Below are positions 5,740 to 12,176 of a stretch of 12,176 nucleotides of DNA, piece by piece. The notes under the pieces were generated by a model. That model was not told the DNA's origin and made no database searches. It was given only the letters and a program-made list of their open reading frames with translations. The position numbers were made by a program, and so were the translations under genes. Source of the stretch: Methylococcaceae bacterium (GTDB lineage Bacteria; Pseudomonadota; Gammaproteobacteria; Methylococcales; Methylomonadaceae); the NCBI GenBank assembly GCA_021647145.1, contig JAKIVF010000101.1, forward strand, positions 1-12,176, read 5' to 3'. The first letter of the stretch is position 1, and each line of letters opens with the position of its first letter.

Positions 5740-7374
5740 ATGCAAATAAATACTCAAGCTACTACCCCCTACAATGATCAAAAACCTGGCACTTCTGGAC
5801 TAAGAAAAAAAGTAACTGTTTTTCAACAAGAGAATTACTTAGAAAATTTTGTCCAATCAATTTTTAATTCTTTACAAGATTTTCAAGGAACATCTTTAGT
5901 CTTAGGTGGTGATGGTCGATTTTTTAACCGCGAAGCCATACAAATTATTATAAAAATTGCTGCCGCCAATGGTTTTGGCGAACTTATTATTGGTCAGGGT
6001 GGGTTGTTATCCACACCTGCCGTATCAAACTTAATCAGAATTAATCATGCCTTTGGTGGAATCATTCTTTCTGCAAGTCATAACCCCGGAGGCCCTGATG
6101 AGGATTTTGGGATTAAATATAATGTCAGTAATGGAGGTCCTGCCCCAGAAAAATTTACTGATGAACTATACACAAATACAACCACTATTTCAGAATACAA
6201 AATTGCAGATATTTCTGATGTCGATATAGATAGTATAGGTCAACAAAAAATAGATGCATTAATTGTTACCATAATTGATCCAGTCACTGACTATGCTGAC
6301 CTAATGGCAAACATTTTTGATTTTAACTTAATTAAAAGTAGCATCACTTCGAGCAAAATAACCCTCTGTTTTGATGCTATGCATGCAATTACCGGCCCTT
6401 ATGCAACTCATATTCTGGAACAACAATTAGGTGCACCTAATGGGACTGTTATTAATGGTGTTCCTCTGGAGGATTTTGGTGGAGGACATCCTGATCCCAA
6501 TATGGCTCATGCAAAAGAATTAACAAATAGAATGTTTGGTAGTAATCCGCCTGTTTTTGGGGCAGCATCAGATGGTGATGGCGATCGTAATATGGTGATG
6601 GGGGCAAATATTTTTGTCACCCCAAGTGATAGTTTGGCGATTATGGCAGCAAATGCCCAACTGATTCCAGCTTATGCTAAAGGTATTTCAGGTGTGGCTC
6701 GATCAATGCCTACCAGTCAGGCAGTTGATAGAGTTGCTAAAAAATTAGGGCTCCCTTGTTTTGAAACACCGACAGGCTGGAAGTTTTTTGGTAATCTTTT
6801 AGATGCAGGAAAAATTACTTTATGTGGAGAGGAAAGTTTTGGATCAGGATCAGATCATGTCAGAGAAAAAGATGGATTATGGGCGGTTTTATTCTGGTTA
6901 AATCTGGTCGCTAAAAAAGACCAGTCTGTTGAAGAGATAGTCATTGAGCATTGGAAAACTTTCGGTCGTGATATTTATTGTCGCCATGATTATGAGGCCG
7001 TAGATATAGATATTGCTAATGAAATTTTTGATCATTTAATCAGCCAATTACCTGCCCTGGTAGGTCAACAATTTGCTGAGTATACAGTTAAATATGCAGA
7101 TGAATTCAGCTATACAGACCCAGTAGATCAAAGTGTAAGTAATAACCAGGGCATTCGTATTGGTTTTGAAAATGGCTCACGTATTATTTTCCGTTTATCA
7201 GGAACGGGAACAGTAGGTGCTACATTAAGAATTTACTTGGAGAAATTTGAAGCTGATAGTAATAAGCACAAGCAAGATGCCCAAGAGGCACTGGCCTTTT
7301 TAATAGAACTGGCCGAACAGTTTTGTGAAGTAAAAAAACGGACAGGTAGATCAAAGCCAACAGTTATTACTTGA
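5740..7374 (+). CDS. pgm: Alpha-D-glucose phosphate-specific phosphoglucomutase
   Basis: Cytoplasmic enzyme interconverting glucose 1-phosphate and glucose 6-phosphate, linking sugar phosphates to glycogen and UDP-glucose synthesis. The 544-residue product belongs to the PGM1-like class also found in animals and cyanobacteria, not the E. coli Pgm type. Evidence: LSASHNPGGPDEDFGIKYN (110-128) with phosphoserine S113, the metal loop SDGDGDRNM (277-285; D278, D280, D282), the sugar-binding GEESFG (363-368), the phosphate-binding RLSGTGTVGATLR (485-497) and the class-typical C-terminus RTGRSKPTVIT. The ATG has TAAGG 7 bases upstream. It diverges from the YkuD gene across 71 bases in which I see no convincing promoter hexamers. 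recB follows 44 bases later on the same strand with no strong terminator between, so read-through is likely. Confidence 0.97.
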   Translation: MQINTQATTPYNDQKPGTSGLRKKVTVFQQENYLENFVQSIFNSLQDFQGTSLVLGGDGRFFNREAIQIIIKIAAANGFGELIIGQGGLLSTPAVSNLIRINHAFGGIILSASHNPGGPDEDFGIKYNVSNGGPAPEKFTDELYTNTTTISEYKIADISDVDIDSIGQQKIDALIVTIIDPVTDYADLMANIFDFNLIKSSITSSKITLCFDAMHAITGPYATHILEQQLGAPNGTVINGVPLEDFGGGHPDPNMAHAKELTNRMFGSNPPVFGAASDGDGDRNMVMGANIFVTPSDSLAIMAANAQLIPAYAKGISGVARSMPTSQAVDRVAKKLGLPCFETPTGWKFFGNLLDAGKITLCGEESFGSGSDHVREKDGLWAVLFWLNLVAKKDQSVEEIVIEHWKTFGRDIYCRHDYEAVDIDIANEIFDHLISQLPALVGQQFAEYTVKYADEFSYTDPVDQSVSNNQGIRIGFENGSRIIFRLSGTGTVGATLRIYLEKFEADSNKHKQDAQEALAFLIELAEQFCEVKKRTGRSKPTVIT

Positions 7375-7418
7375 TTAAATAACCTCTTGAAGGTCGTATT
7401 TTATACTGAATAACAACG

Positions 7419-10400
7419 ATGACTATCAATTTTGACCCTGAAAATACGGCATTATTACCAGGTGTTAACTTAATAGAAGCAAGCGCAGGCACGGGTAAAA
7501 CATATACCATCGCCATGCTTGTTTTACGTTTTGTAGTTGAGAAAAAATTAGATATTAAGAAAATCTTGGTCGTTACTTTTACTAAAGTGGCGACTGAGGA
7601 ACTAAAAAATAGAATTCGGTCTCGTTTAGTTGAGGCTAGACTGGCTGTCATTAATTTGAATAATGAGGAGCTGAATACCGAGCTCTACCCTGATAAAATT
7701 GATATTAAAATTAAGCAATGGCTTAATAGTCTTGATATAGAACCAGATCTTATTTTACAACGTCTACATAATGCATTATTAGATATTGATCAGTCAGTTA
7801 TATTCACAATCCATGGATTTTGTCAGCGTATTCTAGCTGAACATGCATTGGAAAGTGGACAGTTATTTGATACAAAACTAACGAGTGATATTAGTGAAAT
7901 TAAGCAAACTATTTCGGACGATTTTTGGCGAAAAAATATTTATCAGAGGTCTGCCTGGGAAACGTCTTTACTAACAGCACATTATCCTACACCTGATAAA
8001 TTACTAGCTAGTGTTGATTTTATTACAGCTGATCTAACTGTTTTTCCTGATTATGAAGATCTAGATCAAAAGTTGATTGAGTTGAAACAACTCTGCAATA
8101 AAAATAACTCGGCTATTAAAACATCACTCTCTTTTTTACAAAAAACACTAGTAGAAGGGAAATTTAAAGTTAATTTTGAAGGTGAATTTGAAACAGTCAA
8201 TCAATCAATTTTAGACTGGCTTAATAACAATAGTTTAACAATACCTGATTTTTCTTTATTTACCAAACAAGGACTACTTAATGCATTAAATGGAAATAAA
8301 TTTAGAAAAAGTAATGCGAATCCTCTTTCATCAGATGAGCAAAAACAAACATATATTGATTCTTTGAATTTTGACTCTGCACCTTTTGAGCAACTGAACT
8401 CGAGTATTAATAAATTAAGTATAGTCTTTCGACGAGCTCTTCTTAAAACACTGCATGAAAAAGTTAGTAATAAGCTGCAAGAATTAAATATTGTATCGTT
8501 TGATGATTTAATCACCCGTCTTGTCGATGCGTTAGCCGGAATAAAAGGACAATCTTTACGAGAAGATATTCAACAACAATATCAAGTAGCTTTAATTGAT
8601 GAGTTTCAGGATACAGATCAAAGCCAGTGGTATATTTTTTCTACCTTGTTTAAGTCCAAAGAACACTCGCTTTATTTAATCGGTGATCCTAAACAGGCAA
8701 TCTATAAGTTTAGAGGAGCAGACATACAATCTTATTTTACCGCTAAAACACATGCTGCCCATCAATTTAGTCTGGGTTTTAACTGGCGTTCCTGCCCACA
8801 GTTAGTAGAAGCTATTAATGTATTCTTTAGTATCAAAAATCCATTTTTTTCAGAAAAGTTAAATTTTAACCCCATTAAGCCCGCAATGGCTCCAGAAGAG
8901 GGTGGATTAGTAAAACAAGGTAGACCTTTACCCCCTTTAGTTTTATGGCAACTAGATAAAAGTGATAAAGAAATTTGGACAGCAGGAAAGGCTGCAAATG
9001 AAATTAAAATAGCCGTTGTTAATGAAATTTTAGATTTACTTCTCCCTGTATTTAGTCTTCAAAAAAATAGTCATGGCAATAATGTCCATCCTAGAGATAT
9101 TGCTATTTTAGTAAGAACCAATCCACAGGCAAAAGATTTTCAACAGGCTTTAAATGAAGCTGGCGTTACTGCCGTCATTAATAGCAAAGAGTCCGTTTTT
9201 TCTTCAGCTGAAGCTAGTGATCTTTATTTTTTATTACTAGCCATTGCCGAGCCAACAAATATTCTATTCATCAAACAAGCATTAACACTCCCTTGGTTTG
9301 ATCTTAATGGCCAACAATTGTTACGAGTTCTTAATGATGAATTCGTGTTGGACAGCTGGTTTTCTCGTTTTCAAAACTATAATTTATTATGGAAAAACAA
9401 AGGCCTAATGGTGATGATTGTACAGTTTCTTTCTGTAGAAAGAGTATCCCCTCACTTATCAAAAAATATATTAGCTGAAAGATGTCTTACCAATTTGGAA
9501 CATTGTATCGAATTAGTCCAGCAAGCAGTGGTTGATGAGCATTTAGGTATAAATAAAACATTAGCCTGGTTACATAAAAATATTACAAAAGCATCTTCAG
9601 GTTCTATTTCCTCTGATGAGGATCAACAACTCAGGTTAGAAAGTGATGAGGATTCTGTAAAAATCATTACCATGCATAGTGCTAAGGGGCTCGAATACCC
9701 TATCGTTTTTTGTCCTTTTTTATGGCAAAGAAGCGATCGATTAAATAAAGAAAAGTTACTGATTAAATGCCATAAAAACTCAAAAATGATAGCTGATTTA
9801 GGCTCAGATAATTATGAAGATCATCGTAAAATAGCGCTAGATGAAGAATTGGCAGAGGATTTACGAATTTTCTATGTAGCGATCACTCGCGCCAAATATC
9901 GTTGCTATATTAATTGGGCAGATGTGCGAACAAAAGATAAACCTAATAATTCTGCAATGGCTTATTTACTGAATTTTTATGCAGATGATTTTTTGTTACA
10001 ACAGGAAAAGCTTACACAATATAGTCTTGATTATCCATTAGCTTTTGAATACCGCTTATTGAATAGTGAAGAAGAAATTACTAGACACTGGAAGTCGCAG
10101 GTAGTAAATAACAAGCTATCATATAAACAAAGACAACGATCACTTTATACTCACTGGCAAATGAGTAGTTATACCGCACTGTCATCTTTGAGTATTAATG
10201 AAACACCCGAATTACCAGATGATAAAGCTAGAGAAAATACTATCAGTAAAGAGTTAGAGCAAGACGATTTAGAGTTACCGAGAGGGGCTAAAACAGGTAA
10301 TGTAATCCATGATTTGTTAGAGAATAATTCATTTAAATTGTTAGCTGAAGATGGTGATATTAGTCTTCAACGAGATAAATCCTGTTTACGCTACGGATTA

Positions 10401-10964
10401 AAATGCAACGACCCAGATCAAATAGACCAACTATTATACCGGACAGTCAAGACAGAGTTAACAAGTGAAAATGATAGTTTTTGTCTAAAAGATTTGACAG
10501 ACCAGCAGTGCTTAAAAGAAATGCCATTTTATTTATCTATGAAACAAATGGATGTTAGTCAAATAAACCATATTTTAAAAGGTGACCCAACTTTTCAATC
10601 TTTATCTACTAAAACATTATGTGGTTATTTGACGGGATTTATTGATTTAATTTGTGAATATAACGGACGATATTATGTGATAGATTATAAATCTAATGGG
10701 CTTAGTTCGTATAACCAGGATTCATTAACCACATCTATGCGAGAACATAATTATGGTTTGCAGTATTGGATTTATACATTAGTTTTACATCAGTATCTTA
10801 AAAAGAGATTATCCGGATATTGTTATGAGCAACATTTTGGTGGTGTAATGTATTTGTTTGTTCGGGGGATGGGTGGAGAAAATAAAAATAACGGCATTTA
10901 TCAGGTCAAACCTGAACTAGTGAAAATTGAACAATTAGCTAATTTATTTATTTTAAAATCATAA
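7419..10964 (+). CDS. recB: Exodeoxyribonuclease V beta subunit RecB (helicase-nuclease)
   Basis: Subunit of RecBCD, which unwinds and degrades double-strand ends, responds to Chi and loads RecA. The 1181 residues match the 1180 of E. coli RecB. Superfamily-1 helicase motifs appear in order: Walker A EASAGTGKT (20-28, K27), TFTKVATEEL (53-62), TIHGFCQRIL (130-139), Walker B ALIDEFQDTDQSQW (391-404), LIGDPKQAIYKFRGADI (420-436), GFNWRSCPQL (453-462), IITMHSAKGLEYP (749-761) and RIFYVAITRAKY (816-827). The C-terminal nuclease keeps all catalytic residues: H964 in GNVIHDLLE, D1076 in GFIDL, and D1089 and K1091 in VIDYKSN. The ATG fits the family N-terminus but has no clear Shine-Dalgarno sequence. 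The usual recC and recD neighbours are absent: pgm precedes it and a terminator follows it. The intact nuclease site marks it as RecB, not a nuclease-dead relative. Confidence 0.97.
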   Translation: MTINFDPENTALLPGVNLIEASAGTGKTYTIAMLVLRFVVEKKLDIKKILVVTFTKVATEELKNRIRSRLVEARLAVINLNNEELNTELYPDKIDIKIKQWLNSLDIEPDLILQRLHNALLDIDQSVIFTIHGFCQRILAEHALESGQLFDTKLTSDISEIKQTISDDFWRKNIYQRSAWETSLLTAHYPTPDKLLASVDFITADLTVFPDYEDLDQKLIELKQLCNKNNSAIKTSLSFLQKTLVEGKFKVNFEGEFETVNQSILDWLNNNSLTIPDFSLFTKQGLLNALNGNKFRKSNANPLSSDEQKQTYIDSLNFDSAPFEQLNSSINKLSIVFRRALLKTLHEKVSNKLQELNIVSFDDLITRLVDALAGIKGQSLREDIQQQYQVALIDEFQDTDQSQWYIFSTLFKSKEHSLYLIGDPKQAIYKFRGADIQSYFTAKTHAAHQFSLGFNWRSCPQLVEAINVFFSIKNPFFSEKLNFNPIKPAMAPEEGGLVKQGRPLPPLVLWQLDKSDKEIWTAGKAANEIKIAVVNEILDLLLPVFSLQKNSHGNNVHPRDIAILVRTNPQAKDFQQALNEAGVTAVINSKESVFSSAEASDLYFLLLAIAEPTNILFIKQALTLPWFDLNGQQLLRVLNDEFVLDSWFSRFQNYNLLWKNKGLMVMIVQFLSVERVSPHLSKNILAERCLTNLEHCIELVQQAVVDEHLGINKTLAWLHKNITKASSGSISSDEDQQLRLESDEDSVKIITMHSAKGLEYPIVFCPFLWQRSDRLNKEKLLIKCHKNSKMIADLGSDNYEDHRKIALDEELAEDLRIFYVAITRAKYRCYINWADVRTKDKPNNSAMAYLLNFYADDFLLQQEKLTQYSLDYPLAFEYRLLNSEEEITRHWKSQVVNNKLSYKQRQRSLYTHWQMSSYTALSSLSINETPELPDDKARENTISKELEQDDLELPRGAKTGNVIHDLLENNSFKLLAEDGDISLQRDKSCLRYGLKCNDPDQIDQLLYRTVKTELTSENDSFCLKDLTDQQCLKEMPFYLSMKQMDVSQINHILKGDPTFQSLSTKTLCGYLTGFIDLICEYNGRYYVIDYKSNGLSSYNQDSLTTSMREHNYGLQYWIYTLVLHQYLKKRLSGYCYEQHFGGVMYLFVRGMGGENKNNGIYQVKPELVKIEQLANLFILKS

Positions 10965-10984
10965 TTTAGGCACAAAATGCCGTT
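10890..10984 (+). repeat. Ten-base inverted repeat spanning the recB 3' end and its terminator
   Basis: AACGGCATTT at 10890-10899, inside the recB coding region, is the exact reverse complement of AAATGCCGTT at 10975-10984, with 75 bases between. The right copy contains the descending arm (TGCC) of the small terminator hairpin and the start of its T run. In RNA the long-range pairing would compete with that 4-base-pair hairpin. It may be chance. Confidence 0.45.
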
Positions 10985-10999
10985 TTTTTATTTTTTTTT
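10969..10999 (+). terminator. Weak intrinsic terminator after recB
   Basis: GGCA (10969-10972) and TGCC (10978-10981) form a 4-base-pair GC-rich hairpin with loop CAAAA, followed by G, seven T, A and nine T. The stem is short but the T tract is long, and it begins 4 bases after the recB stop. Confidence 0.55.
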
Positions 11000-11135
11000 A
11001 TTTAAAATAAATGAGGCAAATAAGCTAGATAAAATGATTAATAAAAGATTGAGTGATATGCCTTAATTTAATAATGGCAAATGGCACATAATGTATTTAT
11101 TTGTACTCCTTTTATTGTATATTTCCTCACAATAC

Positions 11136-11148
11136 CTTTGCCGCAAAG
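11136..11148. repeat. Perfect 13-base palindrome, possible operator
   Basis: CTTTGCCGCAAAG has two 6-base arms around one central base. The transcription start predicted from the neighbouring minus-strand sigma-54 site, about 11146, falls within it. Such a dyad could bind a dimeric repressor or form a small 5' hairpin. No known regulator motif is recognised. Confidence 0.4.
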
Positions 11149-11157
11149 TGTTAAAGA

Positions 11158-11172
11158 GCAATTCATGTGCCA
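11158..11172 (-). promoter_or_regulatory. Sigma-54 (RpoN) type promoter on the minus strand
   Basis: Read on the minus strand the site is TGGCAC, five bases (ATGAA), then TTGC followed by T. This matches the -24/-12 consensus TGGCAC-N5-TTGCW at every defined base, with exact spacing. Transcription would begin near 11146 and run leftward toward the recB 3' end. No recognisable gene lies downstream on that strand; a 20-codon frame beginning with GTG is the best that can be found. It may drive a small RNA or be a chance match. Confidence 0.45.
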
Positions 11173-11243
11173 CAAAACAGGTGTAGTGATGTGCGTCAAA
11201 ATGCCACATTTCAATTAAGGAAGTTGATCAGTAAACTGTAAGT

Positions 11244-11340
11244 GACTCTTGTATGCGACCCCTCCCTCTTGGGGAAGACTAGAGTTGAACATCCTTCCTC
11301 TCATGCGGTCTATATAGTTTTATATCGACCGCATATTTTT
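11244..11340 (+). ncRNA. Structured 5' leader or small RNA ending in a terminator
   Basis: Three helices can be drawn. GACTCT (11244-11249) pairs with AGAGTT (11281-11286) and encloses a hairpin with stem CCCC (11259-11262) and GGGG (11271-11274) and the pyrimidine loop TCCCTCTT. A pyrimidine-rich linker follows, then the terminator hairpin at 11303-11334. The GGGGAAG at 11271-11277 can instead pair with CTTCCTC at 11294-11300 (7 pairs, one wobble), so two mutually exclusive folds exist. Either this is a cis leader controlling the M41-like gene by termination, or it is an independent short RNA. The CTCCC loop could also pair with the downstream ribosome-binding site GGAG. No known riboswitch class is recognised. 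Confidence 0.45.
11303..11340 (+). terminator. Intrinsic terminator just before the M41-like start codon
   Basis: ATGCGGTC (11303-11310) pairs with GACCGCAT (11327-11334). After one T-C mismatch, ATATA (11312-11316) pairs with TATAT (11321-11325) over the loop GTTT. A and five T follow directly (11335-11340). The ribosome-binding site GGAG starts at the next base, so termination here would silence the gene. Confidence 0.7.
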
Positions 11341-11350
11341 GGAGTTTTCT

Positions 11351-11995
11351 ATGCACCGTAACTATCAATCAATTTATTCTTATGTTCAAAGTCATCAAAA
11401 ATTAACTATTCAAACTGCTTTTCATGAGGCAGGCCATGCTGCTAGTATTTATATTAGAAATAAAGAAAAGCAATTGCCTCCCGTTTTTTTTCAGATTGAA
11501 ATAACCCCTCCAACAGAAAATAATAATCAGTTATATTCTGCTAAAGTAATAGATGGTCAATTAATAAAGGATCTCCCAATTGCAGGAATTAAAAGTCTTG
11601 AATATTTATCTATTGAGGAACGACGAGATTACCAAATCGCTTACGAAGCAGATGTTGTAAATTTATTGGTTGGTCCTTTGGCCGAAGCTAAATATGTTTT
11701 AGAGAGAGATGATGAGCCATTTAGCTTAGATCTTTTAAATACCCATGCATTAAATTACTACGGTGGTTCTTCTGATATTAGAAAAGCGTATGATTATATT
11801 AATTTTTTTATTTCGTCTGAACAACATCGAGAAGTTAAAATGCATGAATTATTTGTACAAGCATTTCGATTCATTGAAAACCAAGTCAATTGGACTTGTG
11901 TAGAAAATTTAGCGAAGTACCTTTTGCAGAGCAAAAAAGAAGTGCTTTCATGCGAAGATGCAGTAAAAATATTTGACCGTTCTTTAGCTGCCTAA
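11351..11995 (+). CDS. Stand-alone M41 (FtsH)-like zinc metalloprotease-domain protein
   Basis: A 214-residue protein with the layout of the FtsH peptidase domain but no AAA+ ATPase and no membrane segment or signal peptide, hence cytoplasmic. AFHEAGHAASIY (23-34) carries the HExxH site, H25-E26-H29. VNLLVGPLAEAKYV (103-116) resembles the FtsH helix around GGRAAEE. GGSSDIRKAYDYI (138-150) corresponds to the FtsH G-x-S-N-D-I segment that gives the third zinc ligand, here D142. A substrate-feeding ATPase is absent, so it may act on small or unfolded substrates, partner with another ATPase, or have a non-proteolytic role; substrate unknown. The ATG at 11351 has GGAG 6 bases upstream; a TTG at 11339 overlaps the terminator tail and is rejected. 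It follows an attenuator-like leader and precedes a probable insertion sequence. The motif assignment is firm, the function open. Confidence 0.75.
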   Translation: MHRNYQSIYSYVQSHQKLTIQTAFHEAGHAASIYIRNKEKQLPPVFFQIEITPPTENNNQLYSAKVIDGQLIKDLPIAGIKSLEYLSIEERRDYQIAYEADVVNLLVGPLAEAKYVLERDDEPFSLDLLNTHALNYYGGSSDIRKAYDYINFFISSEQHREVKMHELFVQAFRFIENQVNWTCVENLAKYLLQSKKEVLSCEDAVKIFDRSLAA

Positions 11996-12121
11996 TAACT
12001 AATGCTAAAGGGGCTGTATCTTCTTTTCTCAAAATACCATTAGAAGTACTAAGTACCCACGTAAAATTAATTTAACGAAAAAAGGTATAAAATAAACAAT
12101 TATTTACTGCCTTAACTTCAA

Positions 12122-12176
12122 GTGATATACATCAAAGAATTAACGACCGAAGAAATCATCACCTTAAACGAGATGC
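12122..12176 (+). CDS. Possible start of an IS630-family transposase (partial)
   Basis: From a GTG at 12122 the frame runs open to the window edge and reads MIYIKELTTEEIITLNEM. This resembles the N-termini of IS630-type transposases (a K-x-L-T-x-E-E-x-x-x-L opening), which lead into a helix-turn-helix domain. An in-frame stop at 12113-12115 bounds it upstream, and the ribosome-binding site is poor. Only 18 residues are visible, so the assignment is tentative. No terminal inverted repeat could be identified between 11998 and 12121; that stretch holds only a TATAAA-like -10 candidate near 12086. Confidence 0.4.
   Translation, partial: MIYIKELTTEEIITLNEM

Larger units (their letters stand above)
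10965..11350. other. Gene-poor regulatory stretch between recB and the M41-like gene
   Basis: These 386 bases hold no gene I can support. From left to right they contain the recB terminator; an AT-rich segment; a 45-codon frame (11081-11218) without a ribosome-binding site; the words TGGCACAT (11082-11089), ATGTGCCA (11165-11172) and the near-copy TGCCACAT; a 13-base palindrome (11136-11148); a sigma-54-like site on the minus strand (11158-11172); and a structured leader with a terminator running up to the ribosome-binding site of the next gene. I looked for tRNA features on both strands and saw none. Confidence 0.6.

Noticed and set aside
8201..8515. Minus-strand frame of about 104 codons inside recB
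   Set aside because: Serine/leucine-rich antisense translation of a confidently assigned recB region. No initiation signal or family resemblance.
7419..10964. Idea that the large helicase-nuclease belongs to an anti-phage defence system
   Set aside because: Length, motif order and nuclease residues match housekeeping RecB throughout, and no defence-type partner gene lies beside it.
11082..11097. TGGCAC at 11082 as a plus-strand sigma-54 site
   Set aside because: The bases at the -12 position read GTAT instead of TTGC, so the second half of the promoter is absent.
11081..11218. A 45-codon frame beginning MAHNVFICTPF on the plus strand
   Set aside because: No ribosome-binding site, no recognisable motif, and its sequence coincides with the repeated words, palindrome and sigma-54-like site. 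It is more likely non-coding, though ribosome profiling could overturn this.
1..12176. CRISPR arrays, prophage genes, rRNA or tRNA genes
   Set aside because: No regularly spaced repeats, no phage structural or integrase genes, and no rRNA or tRNA sequence features were seen on either strand.

Overview
The window is AT-rich, gene-dense bacterial chromosome. The gene set points to Gammaproteobacteria: a full-length RecB, an RdgC colinear with the E. coli protein, a DarP/YjgA ribosome factor and an alanine-zipper Braun-type lipoprotein with matching L,D-transpeptidases. The low GC and the animal/cyanobacterial-type phosphoglucomutase would suit a low-GC methanotroph-like or symbiont-like lineage, but that is only a guess.

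Layout. The tail of an unidentified gene (to 116) runs into dinB, the translesion polymerase IV (124-1209). Converging on it with a 5-base gap is a minus-strand operon, read right to left: a hypoxanthine-type DNA glycosylase (1989-2516, or to 2603), a 61-residue two-helix membrane protein (1788-1973) and darP (1215-1784). rdgC (2602-3513) diverges from that operon. Next comes a cell-envelope block: a LysM-YkuD L,D-transpeptidase (3703-4644, +), a symmetrical terminator hairpin, a Braun-type lipoprotein (4718-4993, -) and a second, compact YkuD protein (5114-5668, -). Phosphoglucomutase (5740-7374) and recB (7419-10964) follow on the plus strand. The last 1.2 kb looks accessory. It has a 386-base gene-poor stretch with several regulatory-looking elements, a structured leader ending in an intrinsic terminator 10 bases before a start codon, a stand-alone M41/FtsH-like metalloprotease-domain protein (11351-11995), and the first codons of a probable IS630-type transposase running off the window.

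How the genes fit together. Four genes serve genome maintenance: DinB bypasses lesions, the glycosylase removes deaminated adenine, RecB resects breaks and loads RecA, and RdgC restrains RecA. The transpeptidase/lipoprotein block is a self-contained outer-membrane-to-peptidoglycan tethering module: the lipoprotein ends in the lysine that L,D-transpeptidases couple to the cell wall. Its coiled coil is about two heptads longer than E. coli Lpp.

Most of the window is ordinary core genome. The best candidates for something undescribed are between 10965 and 11995: the attenuator-like leader with the isolated M41-type protein, and a consensus-quality sigma-54 site on the minus strand that faces no recognisable gene.
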